From assembly GCA_022710245.1 (NCBI GenBank), contig JAKLHH010000014.1, positions 1-21,836 of the forward strand: DNA of 21,836 nucleotides. Direction: 5' to 3'. This DNA is from Myxococcota bacterium (GTDB lineage Bacteria > Myxococcota > Polyangia > GCA-2747355 > JAKLHH01). Below the pieces are notes generated by a model that saw only the letters and a list, made by a program, of their open reading frames with translations, had not been told where the DNA came from and ran no database searches. A program made the position numbers and the translations under genes. Positions 21,124 through 21,836 of the stretch are shown here, piece by piece (within the stretch, counting starts at the first letter, position 1; each line of letters begins with the position of its first letter).

Positions 21124-21836
21124 GTGGCCATGCAGCAACACCAGCAGGTCGACGTGGGGGAGCTGGTCGGCGAGTTCGACCGCAAGCTCGACCGCCTGAA
21201 GGTCCTCTACGAGCAGTACTTCCTCGGCATCGAGAAGCGCGAGCCCCTCGTCCCTCTGAAAGAGGTGGTGCGCGTGATGCGCGAGATCGATCAGATGCAG
21301 ATCCGCAACACCGGCGTGCGCTACCGCTTCCGCAACCTGGTGCAGAAGTTCAACGCGTACAAGACCTACTGGAGCCGGACCCTGCGCGCGATCGAGGCGG
21401 GCACTTACCACCGCGACGTGGCTCGCGCCAGCCGCAACCTGGCCAGGAAGGGGATCTCGCTCCCCTCCACCGGGCGCGTGCTCAAGCCCGGCGACCTCGA
21501 GCGCGCGGTGACCGAGGCGGTGCGCGGCAAGCACGACACCGACGAGGTGGCGCCGGTCCAGCGCGACGACGCCGCCGCGACGCCCGGCCGCACCGCCCGG
21601 CGCGGGCCCGAGCCCGAGCCCGAGCTGGCGCCGATCCAGCTCGACGCCGAGCTGCCGCCCGACGAGGTGGACGAGGACGAGGAGACCAACCCGGGTCAGC
21701 GCACCCCGAGGCCGGCCCAGGCTCCGGCGGGGCTCCGGTCCGTGGCCGCCGACCTGCCGGAGGCCGCCGCGCGTCCGCGCCGGCCGCCGAGCTCCCCCGA
21801 GCTCACCCCCGCGTCGCGCCGACCGCCGAGCTCCCC
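21124..21836 (+). CDS. Conserved coiled-coil protein of unknown function, 3' end cut off
   Basis: An uninterrupted frame runs from GTG 21124 (or ATG 21130) to the window edge, about 237 codons with no stop. The first 130 residues are a charged, helical region (KLDRLKVLYEQYFLGIEKRE, then VVRVMREIDQMQIRNTGVRYRFRNLVQKFNAYKTYWSRTLRAIE, about 52-95), rich in Arg, Lys, Tyr and aromatics and looking like a conserved core. After it comes a low-complexity acidic/Pro-rich segment (EPEPELAPIQLDAELPPDEVDEDEE, about 160-184) and a Pro/Arg/Ser tail with an RRPPSSPEL-type repeat near the edge. I do not recognise a named family. The start follows a TATGAT promoter without a ribosome-binding site. Confidence 0.72.
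   Translation, partial: MAMQQHQQVDVGELVGEFDRKLDRLKVLYEQYFLGIEKREPLVPLKEVVRVMREIDQMQIRNTGVRYRFRNLVQKFNAYKTYWSRTLRAIEAGTYHRDVARASRNLARKGISLPSTGRVLKPGDLERAVTEAVRGKHDTDEVAPVQRDDAAATPGRTARRGPEPEPELAPIQLDAELPPDEVDEDEETNPGQRTPRPAQAPAGLRSVAADLPEAAARPRRPPSSPELTPASRRPPSS

Overview
The window is about 21.8 kb of very GC-rich DNA, with codon third positions almost always G or C. The gene content suggests a myxobacterium-like member of Myxococcota or Deltaproteobacteria: an HD-GYP protein, a TPR/cyclic-nucleotide-binding protein, an HSDL2-like short-chain dehydrogenase, an SspB-like adaptor and several small lineage-style hypotheticals. This placement is inferred from gene style only. I saw no rRNA, tRNA or true CRISPR array.

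Layout. 1-580 holds no gene, only tandem repeats: an 80-bp unit, then a perfect 89-bp duplication whose second copy is split by a 77-bp inverted-repeat element with a 5-bp target duplication. 581-1817 (minus) is a frameshifted SDR dehydrogenase followed by an SspB-like ClpXP adaptor. 1923-6106 (plus) is a metal-uptake region: a small secreted His/Cys protein, a structured leader, then a tightly coupled ABC importer (binding protein, lipoprotein, ATPase with a His-rich cytosolic extension, permease). 6310-6660 encodes a small Cys-rich protein. 6695-6808 holds three tandem copies of the first 12 codons of the glycosyltransferase gene that begins at 6809. 7726-12619 (minus) holds a radical SAM/SPASM protein, a membrane protein and two GT4-type glycosyltransferases. 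Between them (9764-10277) lies a repeat field that includes four extra copies of the 3' end of the adjacent glycosyltransferase gene.

12833-15397 (plus) encodes a class III nucleotide cyclase, a renalase-like FAD oxidoreductase and GTP cyclohydrolase II. 15430-19079 (minus) encodes a TPR plus double cyclic-nucleotide-binding protein broken at a seven-base homopolymer, a GAF/HD-GYP protein and a 77-residue hypothetical. 19080-19544 is an intergenic field of palindromic repeats. 19545-21836 encodes a metallophosphoesterase (minus), an HD-domain protein (plus) and a conserved coiled-coil protein that runs off the right edge.

How it fits together. The cyclase, cyclic-nucleotide-binding protein, HD-GYP and HD proteins form a loose second-messenger neighbourhood. 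The glycosyltransferases and radical SAM protein suggest surface-glycan or lipid work. The ABC genes form one operon for zinc or a similar metal. Two themes run through the window. First, short tandem copies of gene ends sit next to the intact genes. Second, the first genes of several transcription units have a -10-like element only 6-9 bases before the start codon and no ribosome-binding site, which suggests leaderless mRNAs.
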